Source of the DNA: Porphyra umbilicalis
Taxonomy: Eukaryota > Rhodophyta > Bangiophyceae > Bangiales > Bangiaceae
Length of the DNA stretch: 64,000 nucleotides
Direction: 5' to 3'
NCBI GenBank assembly: GCA_002049455.2
Contig: KV918795.1
Location: forward strand, 1-64,000
The position numbers were made by a program, and so were the translations under genes. The notes under the pieces are model-generated. The model saw nothing but the letters and a program-made list of their open reading frames with translations. It did no database searches and had not been told where the DNA came from. How positions within the stretch are numbered: position 1 is the first letter of the stretch; each line of letters opens with the position of its first letter. Shown piece by piece: positions 53,045 to 62,023 of this stretch.

Positions 53045-54958
53045 TCAAAACCGTGACACGTCCCGCCCGAGCATTGCCGTCTTGACCCAATCCAGTGGCA
53101 CCTGCACGCGGTTGCGCCAGCTGGACAGCTTGGATAGGTACGCCAGGCGCCAGGTCGCCCACGCGGCCGCCCCCGCCAAGTCGATCGTGCCCTTGACCGG
53201 GACGGCCACGGAGCTGACGCCCGTGCGGCCGCCGAGGTAGGCGAGCATGCCCTTGTTGTGGAAGGCAAAGGGCGCCCACGCGGAAGTGCCTGCCCAACCG
53301 CCGCCCACGCCGGCGGGGGTGGCGGTGTTGAGGCGCACCGCGAGCGCCGCGCCCGACTGTTCGGCGACTTGGGCGAGGGGCGGCAGCGGCGCCACGCCGG
53401 GAACGGAGATGGCCGCGCAGTCGCCGAGCGCAAAGACGGGCAAGCCGGGGCCCGCCGACGGCGACGGGACCGCGGGCGATGACGTGCCGCCACCGGCGGC
53501 GCGCCCAGCCACAACCTCCGCCCCAGCCCCAACGCTGCCGCCATTGGGCGCCGTGCCCGACAGCACCGCGTCCGACAACAGGACTTGGAACTTGTCGTTG
53601 ACGGCAAGCCCCCCACCACGGGCGCCCAGCGGCCAGCCCGCCGCCCCCAGTGCCTTGATGATGTCCCGTCGCCCGACGCCCGTGCTCCACACGACCATCC
53701 CGCATGGGACCGTCACGTGCCCCCCCCTCCCATCCGTGGCGGGACCCTCTGCCACCCGCACCCATCCATCCCCCACGGCCTGCACGCGCGCGGCGAGGCG
53801 CACGTCAACCCGCCCCCGCCGCAGCCGGCGCGTCGCGTACGCCGCCAGCCCCGCCTCAAAAGACGACAGCAGGCTGTCACCCGCCTCGTAGAGCAACACG
53901 GACACGGCGTCGGCGAGCCCCCGGTAGTTTCGGGTGACATCGTCGCTCAAAAAGTCCGACAGCTCGGCTGCAAACTCGACGCCCGTCGGCCCTCCGCCAA
54001 CCACCACAAACGTGAGCAGCCGCCGCCGCTCCGCGGGCGTCGTGTGCGGCAGGGAGGCGGCGGCAAAGAGATCCTGCAGCCGGTTGCGGATGCGCCGCGC
54101 GTCGGCCACCTCTTTGAGGAAAAACGCGTGCTCCGTCACGCCGGGCAGACCAAAGGTGTCGGGAACGGCGCCGACAGCCATGACGAGCGCGTCAAAGGGC
54201 ACGTCAAATTCGGGGGCGGCCGCGACCGTCGGCGCCAAGTCCCGCGGCAGCCCACTCAGGCCGCCCGTGACGCGGCACTGAAGGGTGTGCGGCGCGGCAT
54301 CGGCGGGGGGCACGGTGGCGGTGGTGCCACCATCGCTGTCGCCGCCACCGCCGCCGCCGGATCCACTTGCACCACCGGTGCCGTGGCCGTCAGCCACGGC
54401 TCCCCCATGCCCGAGAGTTTCGGTACCCCCCCCCACGGCCGCCCCTACCCCGCCCCCCCGGCCGCCGTCGCCGCGTAGCCGCACGCCCACCGCGGACGCT
54501 TGCACAAAGCCAAACCCGCGGTCCGCCACCAGCTGACGCACCGGCTCAATGGCCGACCGGTGCTCGATCGTGCCCGTGCACGTCGACGTCAGCAGTGGGG
54601 TGAAGAGCATGTGGTCCCGCGGGGAAACCACCGTCACCGCGTAGCGCGCCGCGTCAATGTCGCGGAGGAAGCGCAAGGCCGCCCAGCCCGTGCCGACGAC
54701 GACGATGCGCTCCCGCGGGTCGTGGTCAGCGGCGGCGCCGCCGCCGCCGGGCGTGGCGGCGAAGCGGGAGTGCAACGGGGCGGCGGCGGCAGACGCGGCC
54801 GGACGGAAGCCACCAACCCCGCCGGCGGTGCCCACGCATGGCGGCAGCGGTAGCGCCACCGTCAGGGAGCCCTGCAACGCCGGCCAGAGCCGGCGGCTCG
54901 CCCGGCCGGCCGCCGCGGGGGGCGGCCACCGAGCACAGCGCAGCAGGGGGGTGGCCAT
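53045..54958 (-). CDS. Type II NAD(P)H dehydrogenase, mitochondrial
   Basis: The protein has 637 residues from the ATG at 54958; the longer frame starts with TTG. The N-terminus is Arg/Ala/Pro-rich, consistent with mitochondrial targeting. The FAD-binding motif is RIVVVGTGWAALRFLRDID, then VVSPRDHMLFTPLL. A glycine-rich insertion of about 70 residues follows (low complexity). The NAD(P)H motif is FVVVGGGPTGVEFAAELSDF. ATG near the flavin site reads VVWSTGVG, and FALGDCAAI precedes PLPPLAQVAEQ. The C-terminus (WVKTAMLGRDVSRF) is the membrane-anchoring end usual in NDH-2. The enzyme oxidises NAD(P)H and reduces quinone without proton pumping. No EF-hand is present, unlike calcium-regulated NDB forms. 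Confidence 0.93.
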   Translation of the reverse strand: MATPLLRCARWPPPAAAGRASRRLWPALQGSLTVALPLPPCVGTAGGVGGFRPAASAAAAPLHSRFAATPGGGGAAADHDPRERIVVVGTGWAALRFLRDIDAARYAVTVVSPRDHMLFTPLLTSTCTGTIEHRSAIEPVRQLVADRGFGFVQASAVGVRLRGDGGRGGGVGAAVGGGTETLGHGGAVADGHGTGGASGSGGGGGGDSDGGTTATVPPADAAPHTLQCRVTGGLSGLPRDLAPTVAAAPEFDVPFDALVMAVGAVPDTFGLPGVTEHAFFLKEVADARRIRNRLQDLFAAASLPHTTPAERRRLLTFVVVGGGPTGVEFAAELSDFLSDDVTRNYRGLADAVSVLLYEAGDSLLSSFEAGLAAYATRRLRRGRVDVRLAARVQAVGDGWVRVAEGPATDGRGGHVTVPCGMVVWSTGVGRRDIIKALGAAGWPLGARGGGLAVNDKFQVLLSDAVLSGTAPNGGSVGAGAEVVAGRAAGGGTSSPAVPSPSAGPGLPVFALGDCAAISVPGVAPLPPLAQVAEQSGAALAVRLNTATPAGVGGGWAGTSAWAPFAFHNKGMLAYLGGRTGVSSVAVPVKGTIDLAGAAAWATWRLAYLSKLSSWRNRVQVPLDWVKTAMLGRDVSRF

Positions 54959-55515
54959 CGCGGTCGCACCACCGCGGCGGTCACCGAGCGAGTAGCTGGA
55001 AGCAGCTGGGTCAGGGGGGAGCAACAGACAGGAGTGGGGTTCAGAGGAGAGAAGCGTGGAGCGGGGAGAAGAAAGGAATCTAGGAAAAACAAGGGCGCAG
55101 ACCAGATACCCGTTGAGCGTCCCCCGGCTCTTGATGGACTAGGAGTCGACGCGAATGACAGCGGCCATGGTGGGACCGCTACGGGTTCACGGGACTGAGC
55201 ACGGGATCCGCAGCCGTGGTGGTTGCTATGGGCGGCAGTTGGTGCCAGCGTGGCCGCCGACACCGCCGGCCATTGCACCTATGGGAGGGATGCCTGCGAG
55301 CCGCTGACTGGCCAGGACGTGGCCCAACATAGCGAAGGAGGCGCTCATGCGGCGGCTCAGGATGAACGCGGACCATCGTGATCTTGGCTGACAGCCATCG
55401 ACCCATCAGGACATGTAGCCCCCCCATCCATCATCCCACTCATAGAGTGTGCTGCGTACCTAATTGACGGACAAGAGTTGAGTCTTGCCAGCAGCTTGCC
55501 GTTTCATGTCCATGC
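54959..55515. other. Intergenic, no gene recognised
   Basis: This 557-bp stretch upstream of the NAD(P)H dehydrogenase presumably holds its promoter. No ORF of interest. Confidence 0.4.
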
Positions 55516-55680
55516 TATTGCTGTTTGCTGAATTTTGGCCGATGCGAACAAGAACAACAACGGCAGAAACAGGCGCCTCGGCCAATGGGCGCGACAGAAA
55601 AATGACGTGCACCAATCAGATCAGGTTTGGGCCCAGTCCTGTTCCTGTTCGAGTCGGCCAAAATTCAGAAAACAGCAATA
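55516..55680. mobile_element. MITE-like element, family A, copy 3
   Basis: This element is 165 bp, the same length as copy 1. It runs from TATTGCTGTTTGCTG to CAGAAAACAGCAATA with terminal inverted repeats of about 35 bp and about three mismatches, including AATTTTGGCCGA. Its last base is also the first base of the family B element that follows. Confidence 0.8.
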
Positions 55681-56066
55681 GGGTTGCTCAGAACGCCCGG
55701 GGCGTCGTTAAGGGCGTCGATAAGGGCGTCACCAGGGCGTCATTTGGGCGTCGTGCGCCTTCAACGCCCCAACTGAAAAGGGCGTCAGCAAAGCGTCGCG
55801 AAAAGAAAGTTATCATGGGGGTCTACATAATTCATCAGGTGGCGGCTGTGCACCTTGGTTGGGGACAGGCACCCAGTCTTGACACAAAAATCACATATGA
55901 CATATGAAAGCACCATATAGGTGCCACTTGACCCATATTGTGCGTATTGAGGGTGCTACTTGGGGTGTCGTGAGGGCGTTTTGGCTGCCTAATGGGGCGT
56001 CAGTAAGGCGTCTTATCCGTCGCGCGCCCCTGACGCCCCCGAAATAGGGGCGTCGTGTGCAACCCT
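55680..56066 (-). mobile_element. Non-autonomous DNA element, family B, copy 2
   Basis: This 387-bp element is inverted relative to copy 1 (13736-14108), with ends AGGGTTGC and GCAACCCT. It has five closely spaced GGGCGTC motifs just inside the left end and the GACGCCCC hairpin at the right. Identity to copy 1 is high across the whole length by eye. It has no ORF. It abuts family A copy 3 with no gap. Confidence 0.8.
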
Positions 56067-56743
56067 TAAGTCCATGCTACAGATCCCCGACTCGCAGGTG
56101 GGTCGGCCAAGCCGAACCGGGCCTTGGAGCGCGGATGAGGAGGCCCGCGACGCTACGGTGGTGGCTGCCGCGGAGCTGACAAGTGCGGCCACGCGCCGCC
56201 GCCGCCGCTGCTGCCGCCGTCGCCGGCCTCTGCACTCCCCGCGCCGCTGGCCAGCGGCGCCCATGGGCGCCGGAGGCACCGGCCCGCCGACGGCAAGGAC
56301 CGCTGCCGCCGAGGCGTCTGGCGGCTGGGGCGGGGGGAGTGGCTGGAAACGCGTGGTGGAGTTGATTCTTAAGCCAGCCTTTGGACGGTGCTGGCTCGCG
56401 CCTTGCCCCCTCTACTCGCCAGCAACGGGCGCACTCCCGCCAGCAGGAGAGCGGGCGGGCGGGCGGGCCACAGCCACCCACCCCGGGAGGGTAGCCGGGC
56501 CCGGCGCGGTGGTGTGGCTCCAAGCCACCGCACAGCAGCCCCGCCGACCGGCAGCGGGCCGCTGGCCATGCCGTCACGTCCACTACGCGCCCTTCCCCCC
56601 CCGCCGCCAGCTCCGCCCACCGGCGGTGCTGACGGCCGGGCACCGCGCCGGGGTGGGTCGCCACGACGACATGGCACCGATATTCAGCATAGCCGAGGGG
56701 GAAGAGACGCCAGTAACGTGACATTTTAGACATTTCCGTGCGG
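56067..56743. other. Intergenic; one unsupported plus-strand ORF
   Basis: A 215-codon ATG frame (56074-56721) is open on plus, but it is Arg/Pro/Ala-rich and matches no family. The minus frame is equally open. It probably represents 3' flank of the DUF4211-like gene. Confidence 0.35.
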
Positions 56744-59700
56744 TTACCAGAAAAATGTTGCAGTTCGAGGCACAACATACTCCCGCGACGCCGGAGCGAG
56801 GCCTTTGGTCGTCCACGCCGGTGCGCCCCACTCGTCGGGCGCGCTCGTGCCCCAAAACACTTCCGACGCAGCCGTCAACTCTGACAGGCGGGTGTGGAGC
56901 AGTGCCGCGAGCGACGCATCGCTGACTAGCCGCACGGTCACGGCGTGGACAACCCGATCCCGGTCGTCGACCGATGCGGGGAGCGACACGCGCACGGGGC
57001 CCGCCGCCAGCACCGCCGCCGCACGACGCCGCACGGCGTGCGCGGCAAAGCGCGGAAAGTGGGCGAGCCCGTGGTAGAGGCCGCACCGCTCACTGCAGTG
57101 GCGGCCCGCGGCGAAGGCTTCAACGTGGGCGACGGGGACACGCTCCCCTGGCGTCGAGTCGGCCGCTCCAGAAGGAGAAGAAGAGGCTGAGGTCGCACCC
57201 GCATCGGGAGTAGAGGGGGAGGCCGAGGCTGCACCCGACCAGGAAGCAGAGGCAGAGGACGGGGCCGCGCTCGACTGGGCGGCAGAGGCAGCGGACGAGG
57301 CGGCACCCGACCCGGAAACAGGGGCAGACGTCGAGGCCGCACGCGACTCGGGAGCAGAGGCGGAGGCCGCGGTCCCACCAGTCTTGGGTGCAGACCCAGA
57401 GGTCGACGCCTCGCGCGACAGGGCGACAGAGGCGGAGGCCAAAGCGGAGCTCGACTCGGGGGCACAAGTGGCGGCCGAGGTGGAGCCGGACTCGGGGGCC
57501 GACGCAGAGGCGGCGGTCTCGTCCGCCTCTGAGACGGAGGGCGAAGAGGAGGGAGCACTCTCCGACGAGTTGCCTTGCCACCCGTGCTGCCGCCGCCGCG
57601 TCTCTTTGACGCTCAACGACACCTCGATTGCAGGCCCAGCCGGCTGCCCCGCCGACGCCGGCGCCGCCACCTCGTCGCCCACCGAAAACGCAATCGGCGC
57701 CGGCCAGTACCCGTCTGACGCGTACGGACGCCCCGCGACGCGCACGATCGACGTGATAAATCGCGACCGCCCGCACACGTCGCACGTCCCGTGGCCGCCG
57801 TCCGCCCCTGAGGCGGGCACCTCGTCCATCCACGGGCGGCTGCGCAGCGCGTGGAGCACCTCGGGCGCCCACGAGGCCGACTGGGTCACCCGCTGCGCGG
57901 CGGTGACGCGGTCCGCCACGACCGACAGCGCCGCCGCCACGTGCTGCCGCCGCGCCAAGAAGCGGGCGCGCGTCCAGTGGCGGTTGAGGGCGCCCATCGC
58001 CAGCGCTTCAATGAGCAGCGGCCACAGCTGCTCATGGGAGAGGGCAGGGAGGACGGGCTGCGCGGCGCTGCCGCCAAACATTTGTGGCTGCGTTTGAAAG
58101 GCGGGGCCCGCGTCGCCGCGGCGCCCGCCCCGACGCCCGTTGGCGTCTGACGCGCCGTCGCTGCTGCTTTCCGCGTGGCTGCCGCCTGACGCCCCGCCGC
58201 GGTCGGCGGCAGCGACGCCGCGACGGCGCTTGCGTGGGCGCCGATCGCGCCCCCCGGGGTGCGCCGCCGCCGTTGCCGTCGGCGGAGCGTCAGCACTCGA
58301 GTCGGTGCTGCCGACCAGCGGGGTCCCCCCCGTGGTGCCGCCGCCGTTGCGGCGGCGGCGGGATCCCCTGACGAGGCGCCCACCCACCGACGGCCGACGC
58401 GGGTCACTTCCGCTCGCGCTGCTGTCGACGCCAGACGGGACCGCCGCCGACGCCGTCGCGGCGGCGGTGGCGGCACGGGGGCGGCGGCGGCGACGCAGCA
58501 CGGGCGGAGGGGAGCTCGACGAAGAGTCGCCCCCCACCGCCCGCACCGCAGTAGTGGCGCCACGCCGAGGCGGCACGCGGCCCGGCAGCCCCGCCATGAG
58601 CCGCCCCACGTCACCACTCGAGGCGGCACTATCGACGTGCGGCGTCGCGCCCGCGGCACCGTCGCCGTCGGCGCCGCTCGGCGCCGACGCGCCGACGGGC
58701 ACCGGCGACGCGGCAACGGGCGCCGGCGGGGGGGAGGGCCCGCGCCGCGCCGGCCGCAGCAGGCACAGGTCCATGTCGGCACACGCGGCGGCGGCGGCGC
58801 CTGGCGCGCGCGCGCCCACGGCGTTGCGGTCATCTGAGCGGCGGCGGCCGCCCCTGACGAGGCGTCCACCCGCCGACGGCAGACCCGCGTCGCCCCCACC
58901 CGCGCTACTGGGTGCGCCGCCCCCGACCGCCGCAGCCACCGCCGCTGCCGTTGCGACGGAGCGGCTGCGGCGGCGGCGGCGGCGCGTCATGGGTGGTGGC
59001 GAGCCCAACACCGAGCCGCCACCCTCTTCCTGGTCGCCCCCGCTCGCGACGCTGGGCGCGCCGCCCCTGCACGCCGCAGCCTCCGCCGCTGCCGTTGCGA
59101 CGGAGCGGCTGCGGCGGCGGCGGCGGCGGCGCGTCATGGGTGCGGCCGAGCCCGACACCGAGCCGCCGCCCTCTGCCTGGTCGCCCCCGCTCGCGACGCT
59201 GGGCGCGCCGCCCCTGCACGCCGCAGCCACCGCCGCTGCCGTTGCGACGGGGCGGCCGCGGCGGCGGCGGTGGCGCCGCGGCGTGGGCGGGGCCGACCCC
59301 ACCGCCGGTCCGCCGCTCTCTGCCTGCGCCACAACGTCGGCGGCACGGTCGGGGCCCCCGGTTGCCGGTGGCCCTCCCATGAGCGGCCCCACTTTGGCCC
59401 TCGATCCACCGCCGTCGGCCGGCGGCGTGGCGCCGACGGCGCCGACGCCGTCGGCGGTGCGGGCCGACGCGGTCGCAACGACGGCGCCGCGTCCGTCCCC
59501 GCGACGGCCGCCGCCCTGTACGACGGCGCTGCTGCGGGGGTGACCGCGCGCCTCGGGCGGCATCGCGGTCGCGGCCGCCGCAACGCTCGCCGGTCGCGGT
59601 CGCGTCGGCGCCCGCGCCGCGGCGGCCGCCGCACGGCGCGCGTGGGCGCGTGTCACGGCCCCCACGGGCGTCGGGGGGGGGGGCGCCGCCGAGTCGTCGC

Positions 59701-60202
59701 CGCCGCCCGCCGTCACGACCGCCGCCGTCGTCGCCGCGTCGCCATCCTCTCGGGCGCTGCGGGGCGGGGGCTCGCCGTGGCCGCCGCCGCCGTCGGCGGC
59801 GCTGCCGTGCCGCGCCGTCGCCTCCCCGTTTCCGTCATTGTCGGTGGTGGTGGCCGACGTGCGCATCTGCACGTCGCCGCCCTCGTCGGAGCGGCGGCCG
59901 CCGCCGCGGAGGGGGCGCCCGCCTGCCGGCCGTCGAAGCGAGGCGCGGCCGCCACGGCCGCCGCGGCGACGAGCGGTGCCGCCCTCTGCCGTTGCGGCTG
60001 CGGCGGCCGCGGCGGCGGCGGCCGCCGCTGCCGTGGCGGCAGCGGCGCGACGAGGGTGGCCGCGCACCGCCGGCGGCGGCGTCGACGCGTCCGCGTCAGA
60101 GGCCGAGGCGGCGCCGCCGGCCGACGCCCGCGCCGCCGCCGCGGCGCTGGGGGCAGCAGGGCCGACGGGGTCCTCCGCGGCACGAGAGGAGGAGAACGCC
60201 AT
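56744..60202 (-). CDS. Large disordered protein with C-terminal DUF4211-like domain
   Basis: The protein has 1,152 residues from the ATG at 60202 (the frame extends 43 codons upstream). The first 730 residues or so are Ala/Gly/Arg-rich and disordered, with basic RRRRRRSRS blocks and a 49-residue unit repeated about three times. From about residue 740 order appears: LWPLLIEALAMGALNRHWTRARFLARRQHV, then CDVCGRSRFITSIVRVAGRPYASDGYWP. A Ser/Ala-rich insertion of about 150 residues follows, then HVEAFAAGRHCSERCGLYHGLAHF. The CxxC plus G-x-x-C-x-x-R/H-x-x-x-Y-H arrangement resembles DUF4211, a nuclear, possibly zinc-binding domain of unknown role. A chromatin function is plausible from the Arg-rich part but is inference. 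Confidence 0.75.
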   Translation of the reverse strand: MAFSSSRAAEDPVGPAAPSAAAAARASAGGAASASDADASTPPPAVRGHPRRAAAATAAAAAAAAAAAAATAEGGTARRRGGRGGRASLRRPAGGRPLRGGGRRSDEGGDVQMRTSATTTDNDGNGEATARHGSAADGGGGHGEPPPRSAREDGDAATTAAVVTAGGGDDSAAPPPPTPVGAVTRAHARRAAAAAARAPTRPRPASVAAAATAMPPEARGHPRSSAVVQGGGRRGDGRGAVVATASARTADGVGAVGATPPADGGGSRAKVGPLMGGPPATGGPDRAADVVAQAESGGPAVGSAPPTPRRHRRRRGRPVATAAAVAAACRGGAPSVASGGDQAEGGGSVSGSAAPMTRRRRRRRSRSVATAAAEAAACRGGAPSVASGGDQEEGGGSVLGSPPPMTRRRRRRSRSVATAAAVAAAVGGGAPSSAGGGDAGLPSAGGRLVRGGRRRSDDRNAVGARAPGAAAAACADMDLCLLRPARRGPSPPPAPVAASPVPVGASAPSGADGDGAAGATPHVDSAASSGDVGRLMAGLPGRVPPRRGATTAVRAVGGDSSSSSPPPVLRRRRRPRAATAAATASAAVPSGVDSSASGSDPRRPSVGGRLVRGSRRRRNGGGTTGGTPLVGSTDSSADAPPTATAAAHPGGRDRRPRKRRRGVAAADRGGASGGSHAESSSDGASDANGRRGGRRGDAGPAFQTQPQMFGGSAAQPVLPALSHEQLWPLLIEALAMGALNRHWTRARFLARRQHVAAALSVVADRVTAAQRVTQSASWAPEVLHALRSRPWMDEVPASGADGGHGTCDVCGRSRFITSIVRVAGRPYASDGYWPAPIAFSVGDEVAAPASAGQPAGPAIEVSLSVKETRRRQHGWQGNSSESAPSSSPSVSEADETAASASAPESGSTSAATCAPESSSALASASVALSREASTSGSAPKTGGTAASASAPESRAASTSAPVSGSGAASSAASAAQSSAAPSSASASWSGAASASPSTPDAGATSASSSPSGAADSTPGERVPVAHVEAFAAGRHCSERCGLYHGLAHFPRFAAHAVRRRAAAVLAAGPVRVSLPASVDDRDRVVHAVTVRLVSDASLAALLHTRLSELTAASEVFWGTSAPDEWGAPAWTTKGLAPASREYVVPRTATFFW
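58880..59315. repeat. 147-bp tandem repeats in the DUF4211-like gene
   Basis: Three imperfect copies are spaced about 144-147 bp apart (TGGTCGCCCC at 59031 and 59178, a diverged copy near 58888). The unit is a multiple of three, so the frame is kept. Each unit ends in an Arg run followed by SRSVATAAA in the encoded strand. Confidence 0.8.
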
Positions 60203-60671
60203 GCTGACGACGCCGTGGTGGCAGCAGGGAGAGGTCGACGACGGGGGGGGGGGAGGGCGCCGCACGACGCCGTGAAGGGGGCGGGCTGCGGACCACGTCG
60301 ACGTGGTGGTGGCGCAGGCGAAAGGCGGCACGAGGCGGTGGCCTGGCCGGACGCGTCTGGCTGCGGAGCCGATCGGGGCCGTTTGAGATTAACACCCGTT
60401 TTGGATCAAGAAGCGGTCAACCACGTCCATCCATCAGACCGATATGACAGGTCAACCAATGGGAAGTGGATGCAAACCCGTCGCGTGACTGTTGACCACG
60501 AAAATATGGGAGGATCGCCATAAACCCATCAACTTCACAGCTGATTCTTGAAAACTAGTCGAACACCGTGTACATGAATGTTTTTTAGCCAATCACCGGG
60601 CCGCGAAAAGGGGTTCTAAACAGACAAGGTGTTTCTCATACGTTTTGTGCTTCTCAGAAAAAGTAGACGCT

Positions 60672-60810
60672 CACCCCCGGTCCAGGACACGCTCCGAGTT
60701 AGTGGCGCCGAGTTCGTGGCGCTAGACAGTGGCGCCACATGGCTTTGGACCAAGCCATTTGGCGCCACAAACTCGGCGCTACGAGTTTGGAGCCTGTCCC
60801 GGACTGGGTG
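60672..60810. repeat. Foldback element 1 (imperfect hairpin)
   Basis: The arms start CACCCCCGGTCC and end GGACTGGGTG. They pair through GCTCCGAGTTAGTGGCGCCG and TGGCGCCACATGGCTTTGG with few mismatches. TGGCGCCA recurs three times. It has no coding capacity and looks like a MITE-like foldback unit. Confidence 0.7.
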
Positions 60811-60880
60811 TCAAGAACATGTCTGGTGCAAGAAATCGCAGTCTGATTGGCTGAAAAGGATATTTCATGCGTTTGCAGAT

Positions 60881-60963
60881 GTCACGTTTCGTGGGATGCA
60901 CAATAGTTTTGTGCATCCCACATTGTCTCAATAGTATTGTGCATCCCACAAAAAGTGACATGT
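60881..60963. repeat. Foldback element 2
   Basis: ATGTCACGTTTCGTGGGATG on the left pairs with the right arm ending GTGACAT. A third, internal inverted copy of TGTGCATCCCACA lies between them. It is an 83-bp palindromic unit. Confidence 0.7.
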
Positions 60964-62023
60964 TATGTAGCTCCCATGAGCAACGTATTCATACGTCAGC
61001 GCAATATCAATCTGCATTGTCCTTAACCGCCAGCAACTACACCACAAGCCCCCCGTTTCACGCGCGGAAACGGGTGGCGTGGACCAACGGCGCTTGCCGG
61101 CAAGCCCCCCCGATCCAGCCGCCTCCCCCGCCGCGCCGGCAAATTGTCGTGGGCGGCCGACGCGGCCGCGGCCGCGCGGCCTGTGTCAGCCGCAGGCGCA
61201 CGACGCACGGCGGCGGCGGCGGCGGCGGCGGGGGTGGCGCGCTTGTCAGCGGCGGCCGCCGCTGTCGGCGGCTTGGCCATCCGCTGGCGGGCGGACCGGG
61301 GGTCGGCCCCGCGGCGCGCCGCGGCCGAGACGTCCCCACCCGCGCCGCGCCGTGCCGCGCCGCGCCGCGACCGACGCGGCGACGCGCGGCGTGTACCGCC
61401 GCGCCGGGGCAGCAGCCCCCTCGCCGGTCGCCGTCGGCGGGGTCGGTCGGATGGCGCCGTCGGGGGTGGCGGCAGACGCCCCGCGCCCCGTGGGGGCATG
61501 TCGGTGACGGGGTGGGAGAGGGGGCGGGGGGGTGCGGCGCCGCCTGGAGAATTTCCTTGCCTCGAGGCGTGGCGGCGGCCTGCTGGTGTCCCACCGGCTG
61601 CCGGCGACGGGCGTATGGGGCACGGCGCTGAATACAGGGGGGGGGGGGCGGTGGCGGGGCGCCCTCCCACTCGCCCGACGGCCGCGCGGCCGCCGCGAGG
61701 GCGCCCGCGTGCCGTGCCCGGTCTTGCCCCGCCGCCGCCATCGATCTGGGCCGACCCGTGCGCCCGTCCCTCGGCGTGCCGCGCGGCCTGAGGGCGTGGT
61801 CGGGTTTTCTCCCACCCGCTCGCTGCCGGCGACCGCCGCCTCGGGAACCACCACGACGCCGCCGCCGCCGCCGCCGCCCGATCGTCATCCTCGTCATTCG
61901 CCGCTCAGCGCGCCGCGGCGTCCCCCCCCCGCCCATGCGCCGCCGCTTTGCGCCCGCTGCTTCACCCGGCGCTTGCACAGTACCGCGCTGTTGCAGCCCA
62001 TTCCCCCCGCTGCCCGCCGCCCC

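Larger units (their letters stand above)
60203..62023. other. Intergenic with foldback elements, then GC-rich frames
   Basis: 60,380-61,020 is lower GC and holds two inverted-repeat elements. 61,080-62,020 is very GC-rich with frames open on both strands and Arg/Pro-rich translations. No protein is recognised. The right end holds the promoter and 5' UTR of the last gene. Confidence 0.4.

Noticed and set aside
55684-55765. Closely spaced GGGCGTC copies resembling a repeat array
   Set aside because: Not a CRISPR array: units are 7 bp with 4-6 bp gaps, lie inside a mobile element and the genome is eukaryotic.
58140-59543. 467-codon plus-strand frame
   Set aside because: Antisense to the repeats of the DUF4211-like gene.
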